From contig JAIVFJ010000049.1 of assembly GCA_025765615.1 (NCBI GenBank), positions 124,001-188,000 on the forward strand: DNA of 64,000 nt, given 5' to 3'. Numbering within the stretch: position 1 is the first letter of the stretch; each line of letters starts with the position of its first letter. The notes beneath the pieces are model-generated. The model ran no database searches. It worked only from the letters and a program-made list of their open reading frames with translations, and was not told the DNA's origin. The DNA comes from Zopfochytrium polystomum. Lineage: Eukaryota; Chytridiomycota; Chytridiomycetes; Chytridiales; Chytridiaceae. Below, piece by piece: positions 1-15,563 of the stretch. A program made the position numbers and the translations under genes.

Positions 1-20
1 GAAGAAGAAGAAGAAGAAGA
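1..20. repeat. (GAA)n microsatellite
   Basis: A simple GAA repeat at the window edge. Nothing further can be said because it continues out of the window. Confidence 0.9.
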
Positions 21-43
21 AACTTTTATTTTCAGTAAATATT

Positions 44-1661
44 ATGCATTTACTAGTGGAGCCCATGCGTGGCGTCGACCTCGAAGTCGGCGACGACGAC
101 GACGACGACGACGACAACGACGCCGAGAACGCCGTCCAGGTCGCAGCGGGGAGCGTCTGCAGCCACAGCGGCAACAACGACTGCAACAAGAACAACGCCG
201 ACGACGACTGCTCCTGCCATGACGACAACGATGCCGCCGCCGTTGCCGCACGCCTGGACGCCCTTGCTACGCGGCTGCTCATGCCGGCCTCGTTTGCGTC
301 CCCAGCCGCGATCCACGACACGCTGGACACGATCCGCGACACGCTGGCGTTCGCAGACAGCGCGCGGCGCGCCCGCTTCCACCGCCGCCGCCGCCGCCGC
401 CGCCTTCGCTTTCGCCTTCACAGCGGCTGCGCTGCGTCCCCCGCCGACCGCGACCGCGACGAGGATGCCACCCGCCGAGCCGCCGTCAGCTGGGTCGCGC
501 GCGTGCACGTTGCGCTGCTCAAGGGCGCCGTCGCCGGCGACGCAGCCGAAATTGAGGCGGTGGAGATGCGGGTCGCCGAGGCCGTGGCGAGCGGGGCGGC
601 CATCGGGGGAGGTCGGGAGGGCCGATCGCACATTGCTTGATTTTGTGCTTTTATTTATCCCCTTTGGTCCGATCTCAACAAAAAAAAAAACCAAAAAAAA
701 CAAAAAAAAAAACACACACACACAAACACACACACACACAGCGTCGACCAACAAGACCAAGCAGTTCTCATTCCCCCCGCGGCTCCCGGCTCCGCTCCAG
801 ATCAGCGAGCTCAGCTACACGGCGGCCGGGCTCGGGTGGCAGACGTGGGGGTGCGCAGTGCTGCTGTCGCAGCTGATCGCCAACTCGCGGGAAACGGTGA
901 CGGTCGCGGGGGCGACGGTCCTGGAGCTCGGCTGCGGAACCGGGCTCGCCGGGATCGCGGCCGCGCGGTGCGGCGCGCGCCGCGTGTGGCTGACGGACGG
1001 CAGCGAGGCGGCCGTCCGGAACGCCGGGGAGAACGCGCGGAGAAACGGGTGCGCTGTGGTCCGCAGGCCTTCTGGTAGCGGCGGGGGCGGGAGCGCAGAC
1101 GCGGCGGAGGATTCGTCGTCGGTCGAAGGGGAGGTGCTTCTGCGCGTTCTCGACTGGTCGCGCTTTGCCGGGGGCGCTGGATCGCCCGCGTCTGCAGCGG
1201 ACGAAACGACGGGGCGGCCCCACCCCCAAGTGGAGAACGACGGCAGCGAGAAGGACAGCGAGAGCGACAACGACAACGACGGCAGCGACATCCCCTCCGT
1301 GACAGACATTTGCCGTCTCGGCGTGGACGTTGTGATCGCGGCGGACGTGTGCTACGAAATCGAGCACGGGCCGCTGGTGGCTGGGATGCTGGAGGCGTGC
1401 TTTCGCGCCGGGGCCAAGATGGCGTTTGTCGTCGTCGCGCTCCGTCGCGGGTTTGAGAGGGAAGTGGAAGGCTTTGAGCGTTGTGTGGCGGAGCGAGGAA
1501 TCGCGACGGTCGAGTCGCGCCTCTTTGGTGCTGGCGACGGAGAAAGCGACGGCGACAGCGATAGGGGTGACCAGTTGTTTTTTGAAAGCCCGCCGACTGC
1601 CGCCGCTGAGTTCAAATTGTGCGCCTTTTCCTTTCCGGGCGGCGCAAATGCTGTTGGTTAG
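44..1661 (+). CDS. EEF2KMT/FAM86-like protein-lysine methyltransferase
   Basis: Probable SAM-dependent lysine methyltransferase of the seven-beta-strand METTL21/FAM86 group, whose EEF2KMT members methylate elongation factor 2. Two exons, 44-611 and 742-1661, join in phase (phase 1 donor GTCGGG, acceptor CACACAG) to give about 495 residues. The 130-bp intron is A-rich and CA-rich. Exon 2 carries the family block ISELSYTAAGLGWQTWG, the SAM-binding motif VLELGCGTGLAGIAAA, an acidic loop LTDGS and the post-motif VVIAADVCYEIE. The N-terminal exon holds an Asp run, an Arg run and a helical segment resembling the FAM86 N-terminal region. An Asp/Ser-rich insert lies between the Rossmann strands. The ATG at 65 is an alternative start in the same frame. 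The family assignment is firm; the substrate is inferred. A polyadenylation signal AATAAA lies at 1695-1700. Confidence 0.8.
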
Positions 1662-1910
1662 AGGCAAAATCGTAAATACTCGCTAACGTATAAAAATAAA
1701 CAGTCTCTGCTGCGTTTATGGCATGTAATAATATTGTGCCGTGAATAATATTCGTCACAGAAGTCTTTGCTTCCAAGGCTTCCGGTCCGAAGAAACAAAA
1801 AACAAAAAAAAAGTGGTTTGGTGGTTCGAGGTTTCCTGCATTCGTCGTCAGACCTTCCGACAGACCTTCGTGGATGAAAACCAAACACTTGTCATAGTTG
1901 TCCTCAGACG

Positions 1911-1943
<33 letters not shown>

Positions 1944-2124
1944 AAAAAAAGTGAGACGGCGTCAACGTCTGCACGAGGTCTGAAAATGACTTGCCGAAAT
2001 AATACCACAAGTTTGAATGGATTACCGAAACGACGACTATTTACTAAACTTCCTCTTTTAATCACCCCACGTTCAATGATTTCATCCACCCACCCTCCGG
2101 GGGAGGGGAAACAAAGACACTAAT
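1662..2124. other. Convergent 3' intergenic region with poly-A tract
   Basis: Space between two genes that converge here. It holds AATAAA at 1695-1700 for the upstream methyltransferase gene and a long A run around 1913-1940. No coding region is seen. Confidence 0.6.
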
Positions 2125-5100
2125 TTAAACATCGCCAACACGGTTCCTCTTCAATTGCTCAGCCGCTCTTTGCGCCGCTGCCCTTGCCCGACGCTTCATT
2201 TCCGACTCTTCCTCCAGGCACTGCTGCACGTGCATGTCCAAGATGGTGAAAGTGGTGGGGTCGAGTGTATCGACATCGAGCTCGACTTCCTCGCCTTCGC
2301 TCAGCCCACCCCCAGGCGCTTGACGGGACTGGACCACCATGACGCACGAAGACAAGTGCTGCTCTGAAAGTCCAGCCAGTTGCTCCGCCAGCCTCATTCT
2401 TTCCTCGAACGGAATCGAGGACGGTGCCGTTCCAGCGTGAAGCGATGCTTGAAGTGGCGGTGTCGGTTGGGGAAGGGGAGGCTGAAGTAGCGGCTGCGGC
2501 TTGGCCTTTGGTTGGGGCTTCTTCTTCTTCGACGGGGGTGGGGCAACCGTGTTCGGAGGGGGAGCCGGCTGACCGTCGGCACCAAGGACAGATTGAGAGG
2601 AAGAAGCAGTTACGGGCGCGTTGGGCGCTGAAGGCGCCGTCGAGTGCTTTGAAATATTCATTGGGGACCGAGTTGATGTGATACTTTTTGGTCTCGGCTT
2701 CGTCAAAGGAGTTTCAAGCGATGTGGACTCCGAACTGGGGATCTTCGGAGTCATTGGCCGTGCAGCGGGAGTGGGCGTTGCTGCCGTGGAGGGAGCTGCT
2801 TGCGATGGGCCCGGTGGATCGGGTGGCGATGGTGATCCAAGCTTAGACGGTGAAGTTTTGACGCTGACGACCGTGGGCACCAACGAGTTTGAGTTCACCA
2901 CGGGGCCACCGTTCGACTGTAGCTTTCGCATTACACTTTGATCCATGTCAAGGCGATTTTGGCGCCACTTAACACCACATCGATTGCAAAGAGTACCACG
3001 TCCCGACGGTCCTTTGCGCCACATTGGAGTGCTGGTGATTCCGCAGTACTCGCAAATCCTTCCACCGCCAGAGGCTGTGGGCGATGAAGGCCCACCCACA
3101 AAGGCACCCGCAGGCAAGGCAGTTGGAGTTGGTGTGACGCTGCTGGAGGCAGGCGTCGCTGTTACACGACGTCTCTTAGGAGGTGGCGGTTTAGGAGGCG
3201 GCACAGTTGAGCCGTGCGATTTCTTTTTCGGCTTCATGCTTCCACCTGTGGATGACGTGCGATTGGGGCCAGACACTTTCGCCGCCGGCTTCCCGGATGA
3301 CGCCGGGGCCGCCGGCACAGAGCCTCCATCCCCATGGGGAACATCGTCCATATCCACTTCTGATCCACTAGACGACGAATCGGATGAATCTGAGTCAGAC
3401 GAGTCGGAAGAATCGCTATCGAGGGTTCCAGTGGCTTCCAAGGCACCGGCCAGGGCCATCAACTCGGCAGTAGATCCCCGCTTACTCTTTTTGTCCTTTT
3501 TGCGACCAGGGGCGAAAGAGGTGTAATGGTGAGAGTTTTTGAACAGGCTGAATTCGTCGAACAGCGCCAAGGAAGCTGCCAGAGTTGTTATTTGGTCCTT
3601 CATCACTGTTGACTTTAACTCGCCAGATTTCGGATCGACGGCAGAGTTATAGGCCTTTTCGATCACATCCAAGAGCATTCCAACTTCCAGAGGCCCTCGT
3701 GAGGACCCACAGACCGAAGAAAGTTTTGAGCCAGTCAACGACTTTGCGCGCTGCATAGGCGTTAAACCTGGAACTGGTGGATTCACAGGAACGACTCGCT
3801 TTCGACTTCGTCCCTCTGTGGAACCAGAAGACCTGTGGAATTCTTCCGGCTCATAGATTCTCTTGGGCTTTCGTTCACGGGTTGGCCTCGAGGGAAATAC
3901 AACGGGGGTCGGATTGGCGATTAAAACGCCGCTCGAGGAGTGAATCTCGTCCGCTTCCGGAACAATGGCTCCATTCATTGTGTCGGATATCACAGATTCG
4001 GATCGCGGTCTGGTTCCGAGAAACGTTGGGTCGCCGTCGATGTTGGGAACAGCCGCAATCGGTGACTCAACGACTTTACTGATGTAGCTAATTCCGTTAA
4101 TAAATAGAGGAATCTCCGATCCTCCCTTTACCCAGTCGGGAAAGAGAGGAAAAGAGCGCTGAACTAGTGAAATAAAATGCGCTTCGAGTGAGCGTCCAAG
4201 CTGGTGGATTTGATTGACCGGAGGATTGTAGAGAAAGCAGTTGTCGAGCATAAGACGGATGTCCGCGACAAACTCCGCAGCTGAGCGATACGGGTGGAGA
4301 GGGGGTTGCTTTCCGCCAGATTTCGCCACTCCGGGTGCATTCTGGCTCAAAGCAAAACTTGGCCCGAACGAGTGATTTACAACACCAATCGAGGAGGACG
4401 CTCTTGACGAGGAGAGCTTCTGGTTAATTGAGGAAAGGTCCATTGGCTTCTTGACAACATCGAAGTAATCTGGCGCCATTGCCGCGACCGGATCCACTGG
4501 AGCTAAGAACGGCCATGCAAGGGGATGCCTCAATAGCGACTGAAGAATGGAACGACACTCGCGGAGGTCAGACGGAGTCAAGGCTGAACCATCGGCAGTG
4601 GGAACGCCTGGTCCCATACTCATGGGATTCAGATGCGTCATTTGAACTGACCGGGAGGTTGCATCTTTGAATGAAGGCAGTGTGCCATTCGATGAGGGTG
4701 CACCCCGAAACAGTGATGGCGCTGCCAAAAGACAGTTTAATTTCAAGAAGTCTGCGACGACAAGCAGCAAAATGAAACAAAAACGAATCGTTGGCACGAC
4801 TACGTGGAAGTTCTTCACGTTGTCGGCAAAAAATGAGCAACTCACAGGCCATGTTTGTTGGTAATGTCGGCGCGGTGCTGGGAGTGGCAGGACAGCTTTC
4901 CTCGCTTGAGCCATGAAAAAAGGGATGGGCCAGGGGGGCATGGGACGTGGAGGAAAGTGATTCTTCGTGCTCGGTAAGAGACGGGTTGGTTTGAGCAGAG
5001 GGGTGTGGGCCGCCATCATCAACGCGGAAGGACTCCGCACAGTTGACGGTGGGTTTTGAAGTCAGGCCGTTTTGCCCACCCCAAAAGCTGCGGCTGTCGC

Positions 5101-5482
5101 TTCCGTCAATCGAGGCTGCATCGACTGACTCGTGCGTGGTCTCCGAGGTGGGCTCAAACTGCAGCGTGAGAGCAGATGGCTTTGGCGGGGGAACGACAGT
5201 GTAGGACGGTGGTGGGGAACTGACGGCTGAACCCTCAAGATGGTCGGATAAGGATGCTGATAATGGTGGTGGTGGTAGCGGCAGCGGAGATGTCGCGGAC
5301 GGCAGCGGCAGTTTGACCAAAGGGGCTGCTGTGGAAGGGGACGTTGGTGTCAAGCGAGATGCATCCACGGCCGCGGCGGCGTGCAAAAGAGCATCCACAG
5401 CAGCAGCTGCTGCGGCCGAGTTCGGCTGAGTGGCAGCGTCCATTCGAGTGCCGACGATGCTGCTGCTGCTGCTGCTGCTCAT
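2125..5482 (-). CDS. Bromodomain-GATA finger-ET domain protein (BET-like)
   Basis: Predicted chromatin reader of about 1077 residues in two exons (5482-4846 and 4721-2125). The join across a 124-bp intron (donor GTGAGT, acceptor GGCAG) is in phase. Order of domains: a low-complexity Ser/Ala/Pro N-terminus; a bromodomain at about 264-400 (PDYFDVVKKPMDLSSI, then LMLDNCFLYNPPVNQIHQLG) with an insert in the ZA loop; basic and Ser/Asp-rich linkers; one GATA-type zinc finger near 768-800 (CEYC, 18 residues, CNRC, with TPMWRKGP); and an extraterminal (ET/NET) domain near 980-1050 (PFEERMRLAEQLAGLSEQ and ELDVDTLDPTTFTILD). BET proteins bind acetylated histones through the bromodomain and recruit partners through ET; a GATA finger would add DNA binding. 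The start was set at 5482 because upstream in-frame sequence is poly-pyrimidine. Only one bromodomain is present. Confidence 0.85.
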
Positions 5483-5829
5483 GAGGGGGATGCTCGAGGC
5501 TGAGAGGAGCACGAGGGTTCTGCGGACTTTGGTGGGCGTGGAACTGCGCAATGAGTCGAGCTGGTGGGGGTGGACTGGGGTTTGGCGGCAGCGGCGGAGG
5601 CGGCGGGCGGCGGCGGCGGCGGCAGCGGCGGCGGCGAACGGAGAAAAAGAAAAAGAAGAAAAGTGACGACTTTGCAGAAGATACCAAACGAAGGGAAAAA
5701 AAATGACGAAGGAGAAAAAAAAAAAAAAAGAAAAAAAGAAAAAAAAGGAAGGGGCAAGAAGAAGAAGTGGTCCCAGTCCAGTCCAGTCCAGTCCAACCAA
5801 TACACACTAGCAAGGTCCGAACGGGATGA

Positions 5830-5881
<52 letters not shown>

Positions 5882-6612
5882 TGTGGCATACAGAGCCAAG
5901 TGAGCCATCATCGCTTACTCTCACTCCTCTTTCTACCACCAAATGGTCGCGAGCCTATCTTGAACTGGCCAAAGTAAACGAAGAACCCAATGTGGAGAGG
6001 ACGTAAAAAGTGCACGAAACCAACATATTCGAGCTGAAGAGTGTGGAAACTCTTGGGGTGAAGAGGTTGCGAAAAAGCTACTTGCTTATGGCCAACATGC
6101 CTGCCACAGGTTGGGCAATGTCAAAATCGCTTTGCGATTACTAATTGAACTTATATTGCCCACAGTATGAGACATTTCGTGGGCATAAGTAGTGGCAAGG
6201 TCAGTGTACGTTGACACTGCCCTTCTATTAATTTGTATGCTAGAGTTGTTTTCTTATTTCAATCGTAGGAACTCCAGGAGCACATTGCCCATTAAATGGA
6301 TATTGACGAGTTTTGCGGAAATGCGCTCACAGAGCGGAATCAACATGGCTTTAATGATGTCAAAAAGTTAGTCGTTTGGTTTCTCACAGTACCGCTTGCC
6401 GCTCCTTTGATTCTGAGGAACGTTTGCAAGCACGCTCAAAGAAAGTAGTTGGCGCAGCCCCGGCTCCGATTTTCTCTCTTGCTTTGGCGTGTCGGAGTTT
6501 GAAGTTCACCGAGCTTGACATTTCAGACGATCATGGATCCTCGTCGGTTGACCCTCGCTGCAGGCAGGCCGGCCCACGCCCACAGTTATCGCGCGATCTA
6601 ACCCGTAGCTAA
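5483..6612. other. Divergent 5' region with (GA)n and poly-A tracts
   Basis: Lies between the divergent BET-like and katanin starts. It contains CGG/GCC-rich sequence, A-rich tracts around 5698-5770, four tandem copies of CAGTC near 5772-5792 and a (GA)n run at 5837-5878. Some open frames occur at 6000-6500 but none matches the katanin N-terminus or any family I know. No reliable gene is seen. Confidence 0.5.
5837..5878. repeat. (GA)n microsatellite
   Basis: About 20 GA units upstream of the BET-like gene, read as CT on its coding strand, so they fall in its promoter or 5' UTR. Confidence 0.9.
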
Positions 6613-9037
<2,425 letters not shown>

Positions 9038-9101
9038 GACTATATGTGGTGCGCTTCCTCAAATAATAAAAGGAAATAAATTTGGAGAACAATAGAAGCC
9101 C

Positions 9102-12100
9102 ATGCAGCTCAATCGGGATTATCCCACAGCCCCGACAACCGCGACGACCGGCACGCTCCGTTACGATGACCTTATCGCGAACACACCAGAAAACGCGGAG
9201 TCGCCACAGCCTTCCTGCGCTCCCAGCGGCCAGCCCAGCGGAGGACAGTCTCCTGACGCGCCGCCTGGCACTCCCTCCGGAACGCCAGCAACACCTTTGT
9301 ACTCCATGACAGAGTGGTTCAAGCCCGCACCTTTTACCATAACGGATGAAACTGTTGGCGAGTCACTACTAGCCGACGAGCGAGCTTTTCACGACTTTCG
9401 CCCAACAACGGAAATAGTAAGCTCCATAATTTCTGTTATCACCGTCAAAGCGTGGTTCTTACTGGCTTTTCCGTCGCGTTTCCATTTCCAATAAGGCACC
9501 ATGGCGTCCGGTTGAGGACGATTCAACGCCCCACGCGCCATACTTCTTGCCTGACCCGGTGAAGCCATTGCCCCGTCTTTCCGCGGAAAATCGTGTGATG
9601 CGGACCATTCGTGCGACCGACCAGCGGATTTCGCGGTTAGGTCGAGGCTGGAATCGCGGTAAGTTGCTGCTGCGACCACTGAAAATGAGCGTTTCGTACA
9701 TTTTGTGCGATGGAATATCTGCATGAGCGCCGCCCTTATTAAATTGACCAAGTACGATATTTTCGTTTCTCGTTCAGTTGAGGATCAGCATGAAGATGAT
9801 ACTCTGGCTTTACAAAAGGTGGGTTGCTGTTTGGAGTCGCTCCTCCACCTGCATTTTAGTGATTAAACTCATCACGCTCTTTCTTGCAGGCCCGAGCAAG
9901 ATTTCAAGTGCTGTGGAAATGCCGCATTCACAGCAAAATATTTCACAAATCTTCGAATGCCCAGAACACTGAAGTTAGAAAACGCAGGGTCTCCAATTGG
10001 GCTTCGAAGGATCAACAACGCAGGAATAAGAAAATCGGGGAGGGCAAGCTCATTGTCGGTCACTTGTACAAGCAACTAAAGACGGCGTTACCCTTTCTCC
10101 GTCATGGAGGAGCTTGGGGCGAAGTGCCGGTTCCACAGTTTGAACCCACACGCCAAGGGGGTGTTTACGGTCTCCAGCATCTGGGCTTCGTTCCCTCAAC
10201 CGTCGACGCCTCCAACCTGTTCTCGCCAAATTCTACAGTTGTTCTGCCCGCCAAAATTCATAACCCGGCGAAGCGGCATGGAGCGAATACCGATTTTGCT
10301 CTATACAAGTCCCCGGCTTTCCAGGTTGAGGAGCGTGAGGAACAGAGCGCCTTGAAGCTTCCTACGGTATCCTGCCATCCATACAAATGGACTTTTGAGC
10401 ACCGGTTGGTTGAAGCCCTCGGCATACTGGGCCAACCAGCCAAGGGAAAAGCTGCCCAGAACGCCGCCGCAGTGGTGAGACACTCTCCAAATGACACAAT
10501 TCTTTTTTTTTTTTTTTTCCCACTTTCTGACAAGAAATCGCACAATAATTCCTTGAATCAGGCTGTGGCACGGAGGCTCGCAGCCGATACCTCCTCAATC
10601 GAAATATATAGACGCCGACCAGATGTTGCTCAGGTTTTCAACCGCCCGCTGACCAGGAGCAGAACTCTCTGGCGTGGCGTTAAGCTGGAAACGCCTCCCC
10701 CTTCGCTCAGGGGGGAGTCAATCATCACTTACGGGCTCGCCGAAAAATCTCTGACCGGGGATGAAGATGGCTGGACTCTGTTCGTTCGCGACGGGTGCCT
10801 TGTGGAAGACTCGCCGACGTGCGTCAAGTTTCGGGAAGTATACGAAGAGCGTTGGGTTGCCATTCGATATATTGTGTCGAAAGTAGAGCAAATTTTGCGG
10901 AGATACGCCAGTTGAGCCTCAATTTAAGACCGTCCCTTTCCCTCTATCCACCGCAAATTGCAATCGCTAAACGCTCTCGCCTTCGGAACTCTTCATTTGA
11001 AACTTATACTCACAGTTCCGTGGGCCGAGCTGAAGTGCTCCAAGCTTCTCGAGCTTGCCTCTGCGATTCCCCTAGCGCCGTTTTATCTGACTCCAAAAAC
11101 CTTACCACCCCTACTGGCGAACCAGACGGATGTGCTTGGTCTCTTGCACCGTCCTGGACAATTATTCAAAGGCAACCCCGCAGCTGCACCTACGCTCGCC
11201 GCGGTGCAAATTCAGTTCCAATACAGAGTGTACAGGCAACGCAAGCAATTTCTCGACTTCCTAGCGCAGCAGGCGGCTGCGCGGCAAGTGGCGAAGGCAT
11301 GGCGCATTCACGCGTACCGCAAGAGTCTTGTCAAAGCCATTCGAAATCGGTTTGAGACTATTCATGTCAAGCGATTCAGCAGGCTGCTCGCCGGGATGCT
11401 GAGAGATTGGCCACACATAGCCGCCAGGAGTAAGATTGTGGTGGTGCTTGGGCCGAGGTTTGGCAGAATCGAAATCCCAGCGCTCGTCCTTGGAAAGTAA
11501 AGTACTTTGAATTCCCGCCTTATTGGTCTAACTTTTTCTCCTTCGTGAATTTGCAGAGCTGTCCCCATTTATGAGGAGAACGACGATTGCATCATGATCG
11601 TTCCCTTTTTCGATGGGGACAAGCGGGAGTATTTCGAAAGATCCCTAGGTAAAAGACGAGGATGCTCTTCGCAAAGGACAAGATTTTTCACTCTGCACGA
11701 TCGAATTAGATTGTGCATATCCACAGCGTAGCCCACTTTCGACTGGTCGCCTTCGAATTGTCTCGCCAGAATCGGCAAAATGTTTCATTCCAGGCGCAAG
11801 CGTCGCATCTATGGCCCTCGCGAGTCCAAAAGCCTTGCGGCAATTGAAGGAAATGATTCAAGGAAGAGTGGCAGTGCTGTGCTGCGACACAGTCGCCGAG
11901 CCTGAAATCATCCTAAGTTCGGTATGCACATCTTCCAGCAAACAAATGGGCTCAACGGTACCGCTTAGACTTTGAACGTTCCAATTCTTGGCTGCACTTC
12001 CGATCGATACCGTTTTGTTAATTCTCGAATAAATGCAAGAGCCTTTCTCAAGCAAGCAGGATTGGAACTTGCCCCAGGTTAGGGAAAAAAGGGGGCTCGG

Positions 12101-15100
12101 GGACTCAAACAGAAATATTTCAGGTGTAATATCGGCTGGAGACGAGCGGAATCTCTGCAATCACGTGGCGAAATGCCTCCTTCTTCACCCGAATGTCCCT
12201 CGCTGGAATTTTTACGCCGATCGCTCAGTTGCTCGGATGAACTTCTCAAGGCCTGATGACTTGTTTGACGCTCACATTGGTAGCTGAATCAACTTACGAA
12301 AGTATTTCCGGTCTCACCTCGTTGATTAATTGATAATAGAGTCAGCACACGTGCCAATTGACGTTCAGAACAAAGACGGGCTGTTGGAGACGCTCGAAAA
12401 AGTGGCACCGGAACCGTCTGTCGAAATCACCGCCATTCTACCTTCAAAGTCGCCAACGAATATCACCGAACAACCTGGGTTTCAGTTCAACCCCCTAATG
12501 ACTGCGGCCCGACCAGCGGCGCTGGAATCACGACGCAGGTCGACGAGAAAAAGCGTTGTCTTTCAGGATGCATCTGCCGGAACGCTCGCAGCGTCCGCGC
12601 TGCAGACCGTTGCGAATGCTGTGCAAGAAGGAATCAAACGAAATCTGAGGCGAAGAGGTGGCGGAAATTACCACCAATTCTCAGAGGACTGGTGTTCCAA
12701 AGACAAAGAGTTTGATGGCAAACGCGTCACAAAAAGCGAGGGAGCGCGAGTTCGTCCAATGTTGAGGTTGGAACGAAAGAAGCGAGGGGGTGGGTTAATT
12801 CAAGCGGTGCCCGTATCAGACGGCCGGCAGATGAGAAGGGTCGATATCGGACTGATGATGGACCCGCGTGGAACTTGGCAGATCGTTGCAACGTCAGAGA
12901 TGCGGTTTGGCCAAAATTTCGAGCAGGTCGGCTTGGTCGTACCGCAGCAGTCTCTCACAGCCACAAGGCTAGGAAATCTGATTAATAAGCTCGCATGGAT
13001 GTGTGCTGGCAAAGGAATAATTGGATTTGTAACGCTCCAAATTGCCGCATGGAAAGAGACTAATGCAGTAGGTCTTTTTCGCTTGAACTTCTCACTCAGT
13101 TAAAATCTATATTAAGGGCTATGTTCAAGATTGGTGCACGAATTTCTATCCTTTCCTTTCTCCAAGTGTTTTGTACGCGGTGTCAGTTTCCTTATCGACT
13201 GGTATATTTATTGACAGAAAAAGCATGGAGACGGGGCCTATCAACACATCCCTTTCGTTCGATTGGTCGACCATACCACTTCACACTACGAAGTCGGATA
13301 ATGCTTGGCATTTGGATAAAAAACGTATGCGCGAAATGTATGAAGGATTATTGGCAAAAGAAGCAGGTGGGCATCACACAACAACAAGAATTGCGATAGT
13401 GCTTTTTGGCCTGGTGCATTCGGAGGTACGCCAGATGACAGCTAGAGCTGTAGCTGTTGCAAGTCAGCGACGCGGGATGGAGTTCAGCGATCGGGTGAGC
13501 GACCTGTCTTGACTGCAACCCGTGGCTGACGAGCTTTGGCAGACAAGACTCGGGAGCTGGGTTCCACTGACAGATTCACGCGCGAAAATGTCCATTCCAT
13601 TGATGTGAGGCCTACCCTTCGCATATCAAGATACTGTGTGATTGACTCACCCTCACAGATCGGTCGGAGTAAACTATACTCTTGCTGTCGAGACCATGCT
13701 GCGTGATCTCATAATGGTCTACCGCCGACTCAAATACGGAGACACGCCTGATGTGTTAACAAACTTCCACGTAAGCAATATGGTTATTCAGCAGAGTGCA
13801 ATTGGTAATTTAGCGAATGCGCGAATTAGGTTCTCGCGGTATACTTCATGGATGATTTGGATCAGCATCACGCTTGGGTTCATGTAGTTCCCGAAGTTCC
13901 GTTGGAAATTCCTGTCGTTCAAACAACCACACATCCAGGCGATGAGCCGGCCAGTGATGAAATGAATCAACTTCAACGTCTTGCTGATGCCGTTGAAGCA
14001 ATGCACGTCCATGAATTGGATGGATGGCTGTCGATCCGAGCTGCTGCTGGCAATTTTCAGTCCCCTGAGTTCTATCGCGAGCACAAGACCGAAAACGATA
14101 ACGTTATTGTCTACGGCCCTGAGGAAAATCGGATACTACAGGCCCAAGCGACTTCCGCGCTAGCTGGAGTGGCCGCAATGGGGAGAAGTGTTACATCCAT
14201 GTACAGAGGAAACAAAAGTTCGACTGATTTAACAATGTGGCAAACTGAACGGTGTGCAACGGCGAGTCCAGGCAACGTTCGGATAGACGCCGACATTTTT
14301 CACTCGACCGTTGGTCCAGAGATGGAGCTGGAATGGGCAGTGACGGAGTGGGGCCGACGGATGCCCGACGATTCATTCGACACATACGAAAGTGATGCAG
14401 ACGTATTCGGCGATGACTCAGTTGACGGAGGAACCGCGGTGACCATCGGAGCACATCCACTGGATCTGGAGGATCTCATAAAGCGCAGGTTGCCTCATCT
14501 CGTTGTGCCTAGTGCGCTCGCGGGAAGTAGACCGTTGACTCCGTCTTCTACTATTGTCGCGCGCGTTCAGGCCGAGCTGCAAACGCATCGAAACCCGCGA
14601 CCGTTCACTCCTCGCAAGGCGGTGATGTCGTCCACAAGTGTAAAGCTCCTCGCCGAAGGCGTTCCATCGAACGGAGCGGCGCGTTTAGATCCAACGTTCC
14701 GCCGGCCCGTCGTGTCGCCGCCGTTTTCGCAGTCGGAGCGGGGAAGGAGGCTGCGGGCTGGTTGGGTTGCGGTGGGCTCAGCCGCCGCGAAAAGGGCGCG
14801 CGAAGTAATTGAGGAGATGGAGGCGGACATTGAGCTCGAGGAAATGCGGAAAGAAGTTCCGGCCTCGCGGCATGGTCAGCACTCTCGATCGAAAGCGTCA
14901 ACGAAAGCTGGACGCGACAGTGAAGGGGGGTATTACGGTCGCTCAGGATGGCATGGTGGGGCAAATTCAGCCGACCGACGGTCCTTCGGAGACTCCCAAC
15001 TCCTTGATTTGGAGATCAGTAGTCTAGGCAATCAGATTGAAACGGATCCCAAGAAGGACACAACGGCAAGCAACATTGAGGCAGCTCTTGCAAAAATGGC

Positions 15101-15563
15101 ACAACTGGCGATACGAGCAAATGAGCTTGAGGCCAACTTTGAGCGGCAAATGCAGGCGACGCAGAAGAAGAAGGACGAGAGGCGGCAGCAGCAGCAGAAG
15201 CAGCAACAGCAGCTGGCTGAATCCGAAATGCTCTTGAAGCAATCACCGTCGCTTGCTAAAGTGTCACCGCTTGACTCCAAGACGTCCTCCTTTGCCGGTG
15301 GCATCAATGGCGGTGATTTCACAAGAGCCACGACCGGTGGAGGCACCGAGCCTGGCTCAACGACTGGAAGCCAGATTCTTTCTGGAGGAGCTGTCGATAC
15401 GCGTTCGGAGTACAGGCGTGATCGCGTGAAAAGCATTATCAGTAGCTTACTTGAGGATGTAGAGCCTGGCCAGGAAGGTGAAGCGAGCTCAGCGACACGA
15501 ACACAAAAATACTCGGCGCAAAACCGTCCGAAACTTTTTAGGAAAAAGACCGCTATTGGTTGA
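9102..15563 (+). CDS. IQCH-like protein with long C-terminal extension
   Basis: Fifteen exons join in phase throughout: 9102-9416, 9496-9658, 9778-9818, 9890-10474, 10562-10910, 11016-11496, 11557-11648, 11794-11921, 11969-12077, 12124-12279, 12340-13067, 13117-13494, 13543-13604, 13659-13770 and 13830-15563, giving about 1810 residues. The core resembles IQ-domain-containing protein H, a calmodulin-binding protein of animal sperm and ciliated cells: an IQ motif (FQVLWKCRIHSK), an ATP-grasp-like stretch (FVNSRINARAFLKQAGLELA), and a C-terminal core block (SVGVNYTLAVETMLRDLIMV). The last 570 or so residues, encoded by the final exon, have no counterpart I know; they are Ser/Arg-rich with a Gln-rich coiled coil near the end. 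AATAAA at 15659-15664. The IQCH call rests on remembered pattern similarity, so it needs a profile search. The splice model is the firmer part. Confidence 0.72.

Noticed and set aside
1426..1686. Long antisense and alternative-frame ORFs over the methyltransferase
   Set aside because: Shadows of the real frame in GC-rich coding DNA; no independent signal.
5940..6612. N-terminal katanin exons upstream of 6613
   Set aside because: The MIT-like start at 6613 is already complete and aligns with the family N-terminus; upstream frames do not resemble katanin.
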